IMG/VR virus record: IMGVR_UViG_3300018429_000060 | Location: 27,307 to 91,306 of that record | Source of the DNA: a virus | Length of the DNA stretch: 64,000 nt | Reading direction: 5' to 3' (one strand) | Shown: in pieces, positions 1 through 8,572 of the stretch | Position numbering within the stretch: the stretch's first letter is position 1 | Layout: each line of letters begins with the position of its first letter | Notes under the pieces: model-generated | Told to the model about the DNA's origin: nothing | Database searches by the model: none | The model's input: the letters and a program-made list of their open reading frames with translations, nothing else | Translations under genes and position numbers: made by a program

Positions 1-1
1 C

Positions 2-70
2 CAGGCCCGCGCGTTCTTCGACCAGCTTCGGGCGATGATCCCGCCGCCCGCGCACCAGCTCACCGCGTAA
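2..70 (+). CDS. C-terminal fragment of an unknown protein (cut by window edge)
   Basis: An open frame enters from the left edge and ends at TAA after 22 codons, reading AFFDQLRAMIPPPAHQLTA at its end. A strong hairpin follows 10 bases later, which supports a real gene end. Too little remains to suggest a function. Confidence 0.55.
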   Translation, partial: QARAFFDQLRAMIPPPAHQLTA

Positions 71-80
71 CCCGGATGGC

Positions 81-113
81 TGGTTGCTGTCATCGGGCCG
101 GTGACAGCAACCA
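81..113 (+). terminator. Hairpin terminator after the first gene
   Basis: A perfect 12-bp stem, TGGTTGCTGTCA (81-92) with TGACAGCAACCA (102-113), encloses a 9-base loop. There is no T-run, as is common in GC-rich actinobacteria. From here to about 371 I see no supported gene. Confidence 0.6.
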
Positions 114-371
114 ACCCGTCCTCCCGTGAACCTCCAGCAGCTGGCCCCCCTCTCGTCGTCGTGGCCCGGCGCCGCCGGGTACCGCTGGCGGCCCGACGCC
201 TGAACGACGATGTCCGGCTGTGGCATACTGCTGATCGCCGAGGCGGTGGCCAAGGAAGTGAACCCGACTCTTCTCCGGACGGTGATGGGTCGGGTTTCGC
301 GCCTTCAGTTGTGTTGCAGTGCAGTTTGTGCTTGGGCTCGGCGGTGCGGGGCCGGGCAGGGAGACCCCCTT

Positions 372-605
372 CTAGCGGCCTCGCACCGCGTCCGCGCCGT
401 CCGGCGCGAGAAGCACCTCCTGGGCCAGCAGCCGCGCCCCCAGCTCGCACAGCCGCCGATCCGGCTCCACCAGCACCGCCCGGCGACCCTGCAGCTTCGC
501 CACCAGCCCGGTGGCGCACAGCCCGGCCAGCACCTCCCCCGGCTCCCCCAGATACAGCGTCACCAGGTCGTCGGCGTAGAACGGCCGCGGCCGCCGGCTG
601 CTCAC
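372..605 (-). CDS. Hypothetical protein, 77 aa
   Basis: The GTG start overlaps the stop of the upstream minus-strand gene (GTGA, 602-605), so the two are probably translationally coupled. The protein is compact and mixed helical, with Leu/Ala-rich segments, for example LYLGEPGEVLAGLCATGLV. No domain is recognised. The longer frame reaching 887 would overlap the neighbour almost completely and is not used. Confidence 0.5.
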   Translation of the reverse strand: MSSRRPRPFYADDLVTLYLGEPGEVLAGLCATGLVAKLQGRRAVLVEPDRRLCELGARLLAQEVLLAPDGADAVRGR

Positions 606-1117
606 GTGGCCACGACGGCGGCGTCCGGTCGCACCGCGAGCGCGTGCCCGTCCGGCCACCAGCCGCACAGCCCGGTGCCGCAGAACACGCCGCCATGCTC
701 CGGGCACCCGGCCCGATACCGGTGCACCGCGGCCACCAGCGAGGGATGCGCCGGCCGGGCCAGGCTGAACGACGCGTGCACCGCGCCCTCGCCGCCGTTC
801 CACAAGCGCCTCACCAGCACGCCCAGGCTCTCGATCGCGGCCGCGATCTCGGCCATCTCGTCCCGTCCTTCCAGCGGGTTCTCGCACCGGTAGGTCCGGC
901 CCGTGCCGATCCAGCGCTGCCCCACGACCTCGACGGAGATGACCGGCAGGTCAGCCCACCCGGCCGGCGCCGCCCGGTAGCGCCGGGCCGCCACCACCGG
1001 CTGCAACCCGGCGCCGTGGTGCTGCAGGATCGCTCCGACGGGCTGCTCCACCTCGTACAACCACCGCAGACCCGCCGCCAGCACCGCCAGTCGACCCTGA
1101 TCAGCCATGTCACGCAT
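602..1117 (-). CDS. Hypothetical protein, 171 aa
   Basis: First gene of a two-gene leftward operon with the 372-605 gene. Start choice is uncertain: the ATG at 1117 has a GAGGAG about 17 bases upstream, and an alternative ATG lies at 1108. The protein has Cys and Trp residues near its end (CPEHGGVFCGTGLCGWW) that could bind a metal. No family is recognised. Confidence 0.5.
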   Translation of the reverse strand: MRDMADQGRLAVLAAGLRWLYEVEQPVGAILQHHGAGLQPVVAARRYRAAPAGWADLPVISVEVVGQRWIGTGRTYRCENPLEGRDEMAEIAAAIESLGVLVRRLWNGGEGAVHASFSLARPAHPSLVAAVHRYRAGCPEHGGVFCGTGLCGWWPDGHALAVRPDAAVVAT

Positions 1118-1182
1118 CGTCGTGCTCTGGTGGCTCCTCGTGCCGGATCAACATGCCACCCCGGAAGATCCACACCGCGAAG

Positions 1183-1195
1183 TGTGATAATCACA
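1183..1195. promoter_or_regulatory. Palindromic operator/promoter TGTGATAATCACA
   Basis: A perfect 13-bp palindrome in an AT-rich island 35 bases before the gene at 1230. It includes GATAAT with an upstream TG, so it could be an extended -10 as well as a regulator site. It resembles the TGATATGATTAC promoters found further right in the window. Confidence 0.5.
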
Positions 1196-1229
1196 AGTAG
1201 ACAGGGTTCGTTGACGGGGAAGAGACGCC

Positions 1230-1772
1230 ATGCCCAGCAGCACGGGCGACAGCACAACCGACACCGATGACGAGAACGACGACCACGACGCGCGGCCGCC
1301 CAGCCCAGGGCGTCTCTACGTTCTCGCGCACCCCCACCATGTGCACGCCGTCCAGCTCACCGCCGACGCCGACTGGTCAGCGGCGGCCCAGTGGTGCAAC
1401 GGGCACCTCATCGAACGCGGCGACGCGCGGATGGTGGTCTTCCGGGACCACCGCTGCCAGGAGGTGTCGGCCCTGCTGGGCGACTGGATCGTCGAGAGCG
1501 ACACGGGGTACTTCGTCCTGCCCGATCAGACCTTCACCATCCACTACGGCACCGGCGGTCTCGAGCTGGACGCCCGGCGCCTGACCGAACTGGGGCAGGT
1601 GGTGCACAAGCTGATGGACGCCCACAGTCGCGCCGAGGAGCCGCTGCGGCCGGTGCGGACCTGGGTTCAGCTCACCGACAGCGAGCGAGCCCTGGCCATC
1701 GTCGTCGCCGAGACGCTGTACCGGCTCGGCGCGGTCACCACCCGCATCCAGAACGCCGGCGGCGCCGCATGA
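1230..1772 (+). CDS. Hypothetical protein, 180 aa
   Basis: Starts at ATG downstream of the 1183-1195 palindrome. The first 25 residues are acidic and disordered (TDTDDENDDHD). The rest is a folded alpha/beta-looking domain with a motif TGYFVLPDQTFTIHYG. It overlaps the following membrane protein gene by ATGA, so the two form an operon. No known family is recognised. Confidence 0.65.
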   Translation: MPSSTGDSTTDTDDENDDHDARPPSPGRLYVLAHPHHVHAVQLTADADWSAAAQWCNGHLIERGDARMVVFRDHRCQEVSALLGDWIVESDTGYFVLPDQTFTIHYGTGGLELDARRLTELGQVVHKLMDAHSRAEEPLRPVRTWVQLTDSERALAIVVAETLYRLGAVTTRIQNAGGAA

Positions 1773-2218
1773 CCGCGTCCCCGCGCCGACTCACCTGGTC
1801 GGTCATCGCCGTGTTCGTCATGGCCACCCTCGGCGTCGGCCTCGGTGCCCTGCTCCCCGCCGAGCCACCACCGCCACGCGGACCGTCGGCGTTCGACCCC
1901 GGCGCCGTGCGACCCTCGCCGTCGACGCTGTTCGTCGTCGACCCCGAGCTCGTCGACCCCCAGGCCGACACGTGGGTCGTGGTGATCCGCGACCACCGCG
2001 GCGTCGAGGTGTTCCGCGACGGCACCCACTACCCCGCGGCGGACGGCCTCATCGTCACCTGGCTGTCCAACGCCGACCAGCTGTGGGTGCTGTCCGGGCG
2101 CAGCACGGTGGAACGCATCACCCGCGGGCCCACCGGCTGGGCCAAGGTGCTCGTCCCCCCGGTCGAGCGGCACACCGTGCCACGCGAGATAGCCCGGCAC
2201 CTGCCCGTGTTCGGCTAA
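1769..2218 (+). CDS. Membrane-anchored hypothetical protein, 149 aa
   Basis: The ATG overlaps the upstream stop (ATGA). One N-terminal hydrophobic segment, residues about 9-28 (WSVIAVFVMATLGVGLGALL), precedes a Pro-rich linker and a soluble domain probably exposed outside the cell. Arg residues before the segment fit an N-in anchor or an uncleaved signal. It converges on the minus-strand gene ending at 2215. Function unknown. Confidence 0.6.
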   Translation: MTASPRRLTWSVIAVFVMATLGVGLGALLPAEPPPPRGPSAFDPGAVRPSPSTLFVVDPELVDPQADTWVVVIRDHRGVEVFRDGTHYPAADGLIVTWLSNADQLWVLSGRSTVERITRGPTGWAKVLVPPVERHTVPREIARHLPVFG

Positions 2219-2826
2219 CCGTCGACGGGAGCGACGTCGGGCACGGCCCCCGGCGGCCGCGGCGGCCGACACTCCCCCAGCATGGCCACCAAGGTCAGCG
2301 CCGCCGACGTGTCCATCCCGACCACCGTCACCAGGTGCCGCCGGTAGCCCTCGTCCAGGGCGACGGTCGTCGCCGAGTGCAGCACGTCCATCGCGTGCTT
2401 CTCGGCCTCGGCCGGCGTCCAGCGCCACCACTCGGCCTGGCCCCGCACCTGGCAGTGCAGGTACGGGGCGCCGGTGAACTCGCAGATCCCCGGCCGCAGC
2501 TGCAGCAGGCCCAGCGCGTCGACGTCCAGCGGCGCCCGGTCCGATCGCAGCGACCGCACCTGCTCCCCCACCTGCGGCACCGTCGAGCCGCCGGCGTCGA
2601 CCAGCTGCAGCGCCACCGCAACGTCGAACTCGGCACGAGCCACGGCGTCGACCACCGCCACGGCGTACGCGATCGCTTGCGCGCGAGTGAACGCGGCCAG
2701 CAGGTCGTCGGTGTAGGCGATCGACACGTGGAACACCCCGTCGATCGACCGGTCGGAGCGCACCACGATGGCCGCCAGCTCGCCGTCCGCGCTGCCGGAG
2801 CTGGTGCGGTCAGCAGTTAACGCCAT
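2215..2826 (-). CDS. Hypothetical protein, about 203 aa
   Basis: Convergent with the preceding gene, the two stops overlapping by 4 bases. The start is not certain: ATG 2826 is chosen, but the frame stays open to GTG 2922. The central part (DAVARAEFDVAVALQLVDAG) and a Trp-rich stretch (WWRWTPAEAEKHAMDVLHSA) suggest a folded helical protein. No family is recognised. Confidence 0.55.
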   Translation of the reverse strand: MALTADRTSSGSADGELAAIVVRSDRSIDGVFHVSIAYTDDLLAAFTRAQAIAYAVAVVDAVARAEFDVAVALQLVDAGGSTVPQVGEQVRSLRSDRAPLDVDALGLLQLRPGICEFTGAPYLHCQVRGQAEWWRWTPAEAEKHAMDVLHSATTVALDEGYRRHLVTVVGMDTSAALTLVAMLGECRPPRPPGAVPDVAPVDG

Positions 2827-2923
2827 GTCGGGCAGTGTCGCAGCCGTCGATGGTTGCACGGTCGGGTGACCGGCCGTGCTGTCCGTACCGCGCGGCCGTC
2901 GTCCGGCGATAGAGATCATCACC

Positions 2924-2953
2924 TACCGTGTCACACCGGTCAGGGGGCTGACC
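2924..2953 (+). promoter_or_regulatory. -10 box TACCGT followed by GGTCAG/CTGACC leader hairpin
   Basis: TACCGT (2924-2929) is followed after 8 bases by a perfect 6-bp hairpin with a GGGG loop (2938-2953). The same arrangement and spacing recurs at 18948-18977. The transcript would probably begin just before the hairpin, giving the mRNA of the 2974 gene a structured 5' end. Confidence 0.55.
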
Positions 2954-2973
2954 CGTGAAAGGACAATCCCAGC

Positions 2974-3507
2974 GTGAGTGACCGGCCCTTCGTGCCTGGC
3001 CCCTGGTTCGCACAACCGGTGTCGACCGCGTCGACGTCGGTGCAGTCGCCACCGGCGGCCGCGCCACCGGGCCCGCCGGCGGATGCCCTGGTGGCCGCGC
3101 TGGTGGCCACGGCGCCCGTCGCGCCGACGGCCGCCGCTGTATGGGAACCACCCGCAGTCATCGTCCCGGCCCCGGCCGCGGTGATCTGGAGGCGCCCGGC
3201 GCCGGTCCCAGTGAGACGGATCCAACGCCGGCCGCGGGCAGGAAAGGAAGCTCGCTGGATGGTGCTGTACCGAGAACTGCAGACCGTTGCGACCGGCGAC
3301 GTGTTCACCTGGGATCGAATGATCGAGTTACTGAAACTCACCGAGCGGATCTTGCTGTGGCAGGCGTTTGACCGCGCCAAGCGGGAACTCGCGATGGTGC
3401 AGGGGCGAGGGTGCATCTTGGTCTATGGCGTCGGCTACCGGGTCGTCTCCACCGTCCAACAGGCAGCTCCGGCACAGCCGTACCAGCAGCCTCCCGCGCC
3501 CCTGTAA
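2974..3507 (+). CDS. Proline/alanine-rich protein with C-terminal winged-helix-like domain, 177 aa
   Basis: GTG start about 20 bases after the leader hairpin, with a GAAAGGA ribosome site. Residues 1-85 are low-complexity Ala/Pro. Residues about 90-160 form a compact domain (MVLYRELQTVATGDVFTWDR, then FDRAKRELAMVQGRG) reminiscent of a small DNA-binding winged helix. That resemblance is an inference. It converges with the parA operon. Confidence 0.55.
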   Translation: MSDRPFVPGPWFAQPVSTASTSVQSPPAAAPPGPPADALVAALVATAPVAPTAAAVWEPPAVIVPAPAAVIWRRPAPVPVRRIQRRPRAGKEARWMVLYRELQTVATGDVFTWDRMIELLKLTERILLWQAFDRAKRELAMVQGRGCILVYGVGYRVVSTVQQAAPAQPYQQPPAPL

Positions 3508-3587
3508 GGGACCGTCAGGGAGCCATGGCGGCGCGAGGGGTCGGGCGGACAACCTCGCCGAGAAGGTGCCTGCCCCCAGTCCGCCAG

Positions 3588-4064
3588 CTACGTGGCCGCT
3601 GCCGAGTCCGGTTCGGGCCGCCGCGGCACCGGGATCCCCCGCGCCGCCAGATAGGCGATCAACGCATCCTCGACGACATCCTGGATGTCGACGTCATGTT
3701 CAGCGGCGTAGAGCCGTACCGCCTGGCGCGCGACCCGCGTCATGTTGCAGTTGAACGCCACCATGTCCATGTCGGTGACTGTCGCCGCCGCGGTCCCTCC
3801 CCGGCGCCGGCGGCTCCTCGTCACCGGCGGCGCCAACGTCCCCGCGGTCCCCGTCGCTGTGCCCGAGGGACGAACACCCGCCGTGCGGGCGGTGCGCGGC
3901 CTGGTGGCCGGCTGAGCCGCCGGTACGGGCGGCTCGGCGGTGGCCGGCTCAGCCGGAGCCAGAGCCGGTGCGGGCGCGGGAGCTACCGCGGCCACCGCCG
4001 CGGGGGCTGTCGGGTCCGCCGGGTGGGTCGACGCGAGTGGGCTGACCCGACGCGGTGCGCTCAT
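3588..4064 (-). CDS. ParB-like partition partner with ribbon-helix-helix C-terminus, 158 aa
   Basis: The ATG overlaps the parA stop (ATGA), the classic layout of a two-gene partition cassette. The first 90 residues are an Ala/Pro-rich tail with a basic patch (TRSRRRRGG). The last 50 residues (VAFNCNMTRVARQAVRLY, then IQDVVEDALIAYL) match a ribbon-helix-helix DNA-binding fold. It likely binds the repeats upstream of parA and stimulates ParA through its tail. It is not a ParB/Spo0J-type protein. Confidence 0.75.
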   Translation of the reverse strand: MSAPRRVSPLASTHPADPTAPAAVAAVAPAPAPALAPAEPATAEPPVPAAQPATRPRTARTAGVRPSGTATGTAGTLAPPVTRSRRRRGGTAAATVTDMDMVAFNCNMTRVARQAVRLYAAEHDVDIQDVVEDALIAYLAARGIPVPRRPEPDSAAAT

Positions 4065-4897
4065 CCTGCCCGTACCTCCTCGTGCTGGTCCGCCAGCAGG
4101 CGGCCGACGAACCGGCCGTACACCTCGGCCAAGATCCGCAGCTTCGAGTCCGGCGACTGGTCCAGCGCCACCTGCGTGTTGACCGCCGTCTTGATCCCAT
4201 TCCACAGCGGGATGACGTCGGTGTGGTCGTCGGCCGACGCCCACACCGACGCCTCCGGGAAGTGCTGCTGAATCTCACCCAGGTTCAGCTTCTCCTCCTT
4301 GGTGCCTCTCCACCGCGAGATCACCACGCCGGCCCACCGCAGGCTGGGGTTGCTGTACCTCTGCACCTTCGTGATGGTCTCGCGGAGCAGGACCAGTCCG
4401 GCCGCACTCCACCGGTCTGCCTCCATGACGACCAGGACCGAGGTGTTGTCCGTGGCCGCCAGGGCATTGACCAGCAGCTGGCCCAACGCCGGGGCGTTGT
4501 CGACCAGCACCAGGTCGTACTGGTCGATCACCGGTTGCAGCGCCTCCCGCAGCCGGAACTCACGGCCCGACATGGACGCACTGATCATCTGCTCGACGTG
4601 CGCCAGGGCGCCGCTGTTGGTGACCGGGGCGAGATCCACGCCGGGCCAAATCGACTCCACGATGACCTCACGTAACGGGATCGCTCCGTTCGGGTTCAGC
4701 GCGTCAGCGACCGAGATCGTCCCCGGAGCAAGTGGCTCCGTCGCCAGCGCGTCGGTGGTGTTGCCCTGCGGGTCGAGGTCGATGACCAGCACCCTCAGCT
4801 TCTTCACCACCGCCGCACGTGCCAGGTGGACGACAGTCGTCGACTTGCCCACGCCGCCCTTCTGCATGGCGACCACCACAACACGAGCGTGTCTCAT
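4061..4897 (-). CDS. parA: ParA-family partition ATPase, 278 aa
   Basis: Segregates the extrachromosomal element by ATP-dependent binding to the nucleoid. The deviant Walker A, KGGVGKST, lies at residues 13-20, walker A' with D40/D42 follows in VLVIDLDPQGN, and a Walker B-like segment reads LVLVDNAPALG. The length is typical of small ParAs without an N-terminal DNA-binding domain. ATG 4897 is chosen because it has AAAGGGGAG upstream. The longer frame to 5053 reads through the repeat region. Cotranscribed with the ribbon-helix-helix gene, and probably autoregulated through the upstream repeats. Confidence 0.92.
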   Translation of the reverse strand: MRHARVVVVAMQKGGVGKSTTVVHLARAAVVKKLRVLVIDLDPQGNTTDALATEPLAPGTISVADALNPNGAIPLREVIVESIWPGVDLAPVTNSGALAHVEQMISASMSGREFRLREALQPVIDQYDLVLVDNAPALGQLLVNALAATDNTSVLVVMEADRWSAAGLVLLRETITKVQRYSNPSLRWAGVVISRWRGTKEEKLNLGEIQQHFPEASVWASADDHTDVIPLWNGIKTAVNTQVALDQSPDSKLRILAEVYGRFVGRLLADQHEEVRAG

Positions 4898-4955
4898 CGG
4901 AGTCCGCTCCCCTTTCCTGCTCCAGCTCAAACCCCAGCACGCGCAATCCTGCATC

Positions 4956-5192
4956 AGCGCGTCAGCTCCAACGCGTCGACACGCGGAACCACGACCACGC
5001 ACACACGCCAACACCTGGACACGCAGTAGCGCGTCACCGCAGAAGCGCCTCAAGGCACCAGCGCGTCAGCAACAACACGCTGAACGGCCGACACGCATCT
5101 ACCCTGTCCCGCTACCGCACTGTCACGCGTGCACGCTTGAGCAGTGTAGCGGCTTACTTCTGACCCGCTGTCAGGCGTCAACACTGACGCGT
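4956..5192. repeat. Centromere/operator-like repeats upstream of parA
   Basis: The 9-mer AGCGCGTCA occurs exactly at 4956-4964, 5028-5036 and 5060-5068, with a one-mismatch copy at 5044-5052 and an inverted TGACGCGT at 5185-5192. Clustered short repeats just before parA are typical of parS sites for ribbon-helix-helix partners. The rest, to the recombinase start at 5595, contains no gene I can support. Confidence 0.6.
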
Positions 5193-5594
5193 AAATCTGG
5201 CTAATGCAGGTCAGAGGCCAATTTGTGCCACCCAGGGGAGAGGCTGCCACCGAGCAACCACCCACCCAGCTCGGCCTCGGCAACAGCGCAGCTGCCCCTT
5301 GACGTCCTACCTGACCGCCACCGGGGACCAGAGCCACGATAGGGTGGCACCACCGGTGCAGCGGCCGCCCCCCGATGCCTTCCGAGCCGGCCCGGTCGTA
5401 GAGCACCCCCCGTACATACGCTATTTACGGACGTGCCAGGCTGACCCCGTGCCCCCTTCGTCCAGGCGCTTTTCAGGACCTCGACCCGGCCCTGCCCAGG
5501 CTCGCCGGCGCAGCCGCCACGCGGCCCGGCTCAGCTATACGTAGACATTGAGCATGTGAAGCTAGACTAGCCGTGACCTGGGAGGCTACGGCTG

Positions 5595-6752
5595 ATGAGC
5601 GACGACGACACGAACAACCGCCCAGACGCCGGGGGGCTGCCCGGTGAGGTGATCGACGCGGTGGTGGCGCGGGCGGGTTCTGCCCGGACACGGCGGCTTG
5701 TGGACGGTGTGGAGGCGGATTCGACGCGGGCCGGGCGGGTTCGGTACTGGGGCCTGTTCGAGCGGTTCTGTGGCGACTACGGCGGCCGTGGACCGGACGG
5801 CGAGCGGTTGCGCGGGTTGACGGCGTTGCCGGCCGCGCCGGACACGGTGACGGAGTTCGTCGGGTACCTGGCGCACCGTGGGTATGCGCCGGCGACGATT
5901 CAGGCGTGCCTGTCGATCGTGCGGGCGAAGCATCGGATAGCGGGGGAGCCGGTGCCGGACGGCGTGCAGGCGGCGGCCGCGGTCCGCGGTTACGAGGCCG
6001 AGCTGCGTGCCGCCGGGTGGCGACCGAAGCGGTCCGCGCCGGCGCGGACGCGACAGCTGCAGCAGCTGGTGGAGGTCTGCGACCCCATGACGGCCCAGGG
6101 TTTGCGGGATCGGGCGATGGTGCTGCTGGGGTACTCGATCGCGGGCACCAGAACGGCGTTGGCCGCGATGGATATGACCGACCTGACCCCGCTCGACGCC
6201 CGGCAGCACGAGGTGCGGGTCTTTCGTGGCGAGCGACGTGAGCGACGGTTGGTGCCGGTTCCGCACTGGGGGACGCCGGCGCGTGGTCGCTGCGGTGATC
6301 CGCTGTGCCCGCTGTGCGCGACCTTCGCCTGGATCGGGCGCCTGAACGAGGGTGGCGTGCGGCGGGGCGCGTTGTTCCGGCCGGTGGACCGGTCGGGCAA
6401 CATCGCCGGGATCCGCGCGGTGGCCGGCGGACATGACGAGCGGCTGAGTGTGACCGCAGTGAACCTGATCCTGCGACGGTTGCGGCGGCGGGCCGAGCTG
6501 CCGGAGAACGTCACCCCGCACTCGCTGCGGGCCGGGTTCGCGGTCGAGTCGATCGAGCGCGGCGTCGACGAGCGGGACGTGCGTCGCCACGGTGGGTGGG
6601 TGGCGCACTCGACGGCGTTCACGGTTTACACGCGGGGGCTGCTCGACCAGGAGGCCGCGGGGCCGGGCCGGCGTGCCGCTGCGGTGGCCCGGCCGAACCC
6701 GCTGTTGACGATCGCCCGCGACTTGAGGTCGAGCGGGCCGCAGGACGGGTGA
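5595..6752 (+). CDS. Tyrosine recombinase/integrase, 385 aa
   Basis: Catalyses site-specific recombination, probably integration or dimer resolution. Catalytic residues are visible: R186 in SIAGTRTALAAMD, H309 and R312 in TPHSLRAG, H332 in RHGGW, and the nucleophile Y345 in FTVYTRG. Residues about 30-140 form the SAM-like core-binding domain. A Cys-containing insert (GRCGDPLCPLC, about residue 231) is unusual. ATG has GGGAGG 10 bases upstream. It stands alone between the par locus and the repeat block. The attachment site cannot be deduced from this sequence. Confidence 0.9.
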   Translation: MSDDDTNNRPDAGGLPGEVIDAVVARAGSARTRRLVDGVEADSTRAGRVRYWGLFERFCGDYGGRGPDGERLRGLTALPAAPDTVTEFVGYLAHRGYAPATIQACLSIVRAKHRIAGEPVPDGVQAAAAVRGYEAELRAAGWRPKRSAPARTRQLQQLVEVCDPMTAQGLRDRAMVLLGYSIAGTRTALAAMDMTDLTPLDARQHEVRVFRGERRERRLVPVPHWGTPARGRCGDPLCPLCATFAWIGRLNEGGVRRGALFRPVDRSGNIAGIRAVAGGHDERLSVTAVNLILRRLRRRAELPENVTPHSLRAGFAVESIERGVDERDVRRHGGWVAHSTAFTVYTRGLLDQEAAGPGRRAAAVARPNPLLTIARDLRSSGPQDG

Positions 6753-7141
6753 CGCGATTCGCGGTACGCGGTACCGCCGACCGGCGGCACTTTCGGCCCT
6801 GAGACGGCCTGTGCGGAGTTCGGCGGTGGCATCACCCTCGGCGACCGGTGTTGGTGCGGCAGCGGCTGACTGAGGGACCGGGGGGAGTGGTTCCGCCAAT
6901 GATCGTCCAGCGGTGTCGGCCGGGGGCGGTGGCTGGTGGACAGCCCGCTCGCGCGCACGCGCGTACGGGACGTAACCCGTAGCACTCAGGTTGAGCCGAT
7001 CACTTCAGCACGTACGGATCCCAGCGCCAGGTTTCGGTCCGCCGGGGGGCGGGGGGCGGCGGTTCGCCCCCCGCTTTGTTGATCTTCGGCTGTGGATGTT
7101 CGTAGTTGGTGTTTTGCCGTTGGTCTTCTTCTTACTACCCG

Positions 7142-7217
7142 CTCCGTACGTCTGTACTCCAGACGTCTGTACTCCAGACGTCTGTACTCCAGACGTCTGG
7201 AGTACAGACGTACGGAG
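7142..7217. repeat. Perfect 25-bp inverted repeat containing three 15-bp tandem repeats
   Basis: Arms at 7142-7166 and 7193-7217 are exact reverse complements. Inside, CTGTACTCCAGACGT repeats three times without a mismatch (7152-7196). The block lies in a 770-bp gap between the recombinase and a replication-like gene. It could be an iteron/origin region or a recombination site. Confidence 0.75.
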
Positions 7218-7295
7218 ATCAGTCCTGACCTGCGGTTATCATCGGTCTTCGACTGCACTCCGTACGTGCGGAGACCAGTGCTGACCTGCGGTTAT
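7214..7295. repeat. 26-bp direct repeat next to the palindrome
   Basis: 7214-7239 and 7270-7295 match at 24 of 26 positions (GGAGAYCAGTSCTGACCTGC, then GGTTAT). Between them is a shorter CTCCGTACG/CGGAG inverted repeat (7258-7273). Together with the larger palindrome this forms a dense repeat cluster of the sort seen at plasmid origins. Confidence 0.6.
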
Positions 7296-7522
7296 AGGGC
7301 GTGGGTTGTGCTTCGAAGTGTAGCTATCCGGCGGCACCGGGCAGGCTCGCCGGCGGGGGAGGAAGATGCGTGCCGCGAATGCATCGAGGTCGGCATCGGC
7401 GCCGGGCGCGGTCCCCGGTCACGGCGAGCGGGCGCGCCAGGAGGCCGGATCCGTCGAGGTCAGCGCCCCCCTGTCCTGACTGTGGCAGGGAGCCAGGTCA
7501 GCTCAGCGGATCGGCACGACGA

Positions 7523-8038
7523 TCAGTGCGTGTCGTGCTCGTCGAGCGGCAGCATGTCCGCCGGGTCTTCCTGCCTGCCAGCAGCCCGACGTCGACGAGC
7601 AGGGCGGTCAGTGGCAGCGCCGGTCTGTGCGGTGACCGATTTGGGCGGTGCGAAGGTGGCGGTCGGGGTTTTCCGGGGCGACCGGGGCTGCCGTGGCCGA
7701 TAGGTGCGTTTGTCCTCGGGGACTGGGAGCGGTTGGAGTTTGAAGTCCATGCCGGTGACCTGTCCCCGACGGTTGCGGGTGTACTCGCGGCAGAGGTATC
7801 CGGCCCGCTCGAGCTCGTACAGCAGGTCCTCGGCGGCGTGCACGCCGCAGCCGCCGGCGTCGGCGATGTCCTGCGCCGAGGTCATCCAGCCGTCGTCGTT
7901 GCTGTTCATCCAGGACCAGGCCCACCGGGCCGCGGGGGACAGGCTGGTGTCACGGATCAGTGCGTTCGGTGATGCGGTCCAGCCGTCGGCTTTGAACGCC
8001 TCGACGTCCTTGGTGATGCGTGCGCGTCGACGGGTCAC
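7523..8038 (-). CDS. Replication-initiator-like helix-turn-helix protein, 171 aa
   Basis: Residues about 10-95 (FKADGWTASPNALIRDTSLS, then GYLCREYTRNRRGQVTGMDF) match the winged-helix domain found in phage replisome-organiser and plasmid replication proteins. The C-terminal half is basic and disordered (RPARRRRAAGRQED). GTG 8038 is chosen because it overlaps the stop of a short leader ORF (GTGA). GTG 8068 in the same frame is possible. The adjacent iteron-like repeats (7142-7295) support a replication role, but the family match alone would also allow a transcription factor. Confidence 0.65.
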   Translation of the reverse strand: MTRRRARITKDVEAFKADGWTASPNALIRDTSLSPAARWAWSWMNSNDDGWMTSAQDIADAGGCGVHAAEDLLYELERAGYLCREYTRNRRGQVTGMDFKLQPLPVPEDKRTYRPRQPRSPRKTPTATFAPPKSVTAQTGAATDRPARRRRAAGRQEDPADMLPLDEHDTH

Positions 8039-8079
8039 TGCTGAACCAGCAAGGTGACTGTGTGACACAGGATGATCAC
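8035..8079 (-). CDS. Possible 14-aa leader peptide coupled to the replication-like gene
   Basis: GTG 8079 has GGAGG (8090-8094) 10 bases upstream and encodes VIILCHTVTLLVQQ, ending in a TGA that overlaps the GTG of the next gene. A good ribosome site in front of a tiny ORF and none in front of the main gene point to translational coupling, a known copy-control device in plasmids. Whether the peptide is made is unproven. Confidence 0.4.
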   Translation of the reverse strand: MIILCHTVTLLVQQ

Positions 8080-8099
8080 GTTGTGACGTCCTCCGAGTG

Positions 8100-8572
8100 G
8101 GGCGTCATACGTGATCGAAGTCCTGGGGTGTCCCCGTTTCCATACAGAGGGGGCACCCGTTAGACTGGGAGACGGTACGACGCAAGGCTTCTTCGTGGTT
8201 GCCGGGCTCGTATTCAGTTGGTTCCGTCGTTCGTCCCGGCCGGGGAGAACGACGGTTGAGCTAGAAGGGACCGGGTCCGGTCCCACGCGACGAGCCCTCG
8301 GCGGTCCCCGATGGGCTCGTTTCGCGTTTCTGGCTCTGTTGTGCGTGTGATCCTAAACCTGTCGGCGGTCACCCTTACGGACCTACCCCACTGTCGGGGG
8401 GTCGCGGCTGGTCCGGCACAGGTTGGCCGGATGGCTGCTCCAGCAAGGGCACACCGGGCCTTCGCCGCTGGTGAGGCGTCGCTGGCCGCCCGTGACGGTG
8501 CGTAGACCGGCTTGTCTCATGAGGGGGACAGGGGCTGTCACCCCGTCGGCGACCGGTGGTCGCGGCGTGGAT
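8100..8572. other. Intergenic stretch without a supported gene
   Basis: About 470 bases upstream of the replication-like operon and beyond the end of the 8573 gene. It should contain the promoter of the replication-like operon. An open frame at 8111-8350 has no ribosome site or recognisable protein and is not called. No repeat or RNA gene was seen. Confidence 0.4.

Noticed and set aside
101-1270. 389-aa open frame on the + strand over the first minus-strand genes
   Set aside because: Arg/Pro/Ala low-complexity translation typical of the wrong frame in GC-rich DNA. The minus-strand genes have coupled starts and sensible composition.
8111-8350. 79-aa + strand ORF upstream of the replication-like gene
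   Set aside because: No ribosome site or recognisable domain, and it covers the region expected to hold the promoter.
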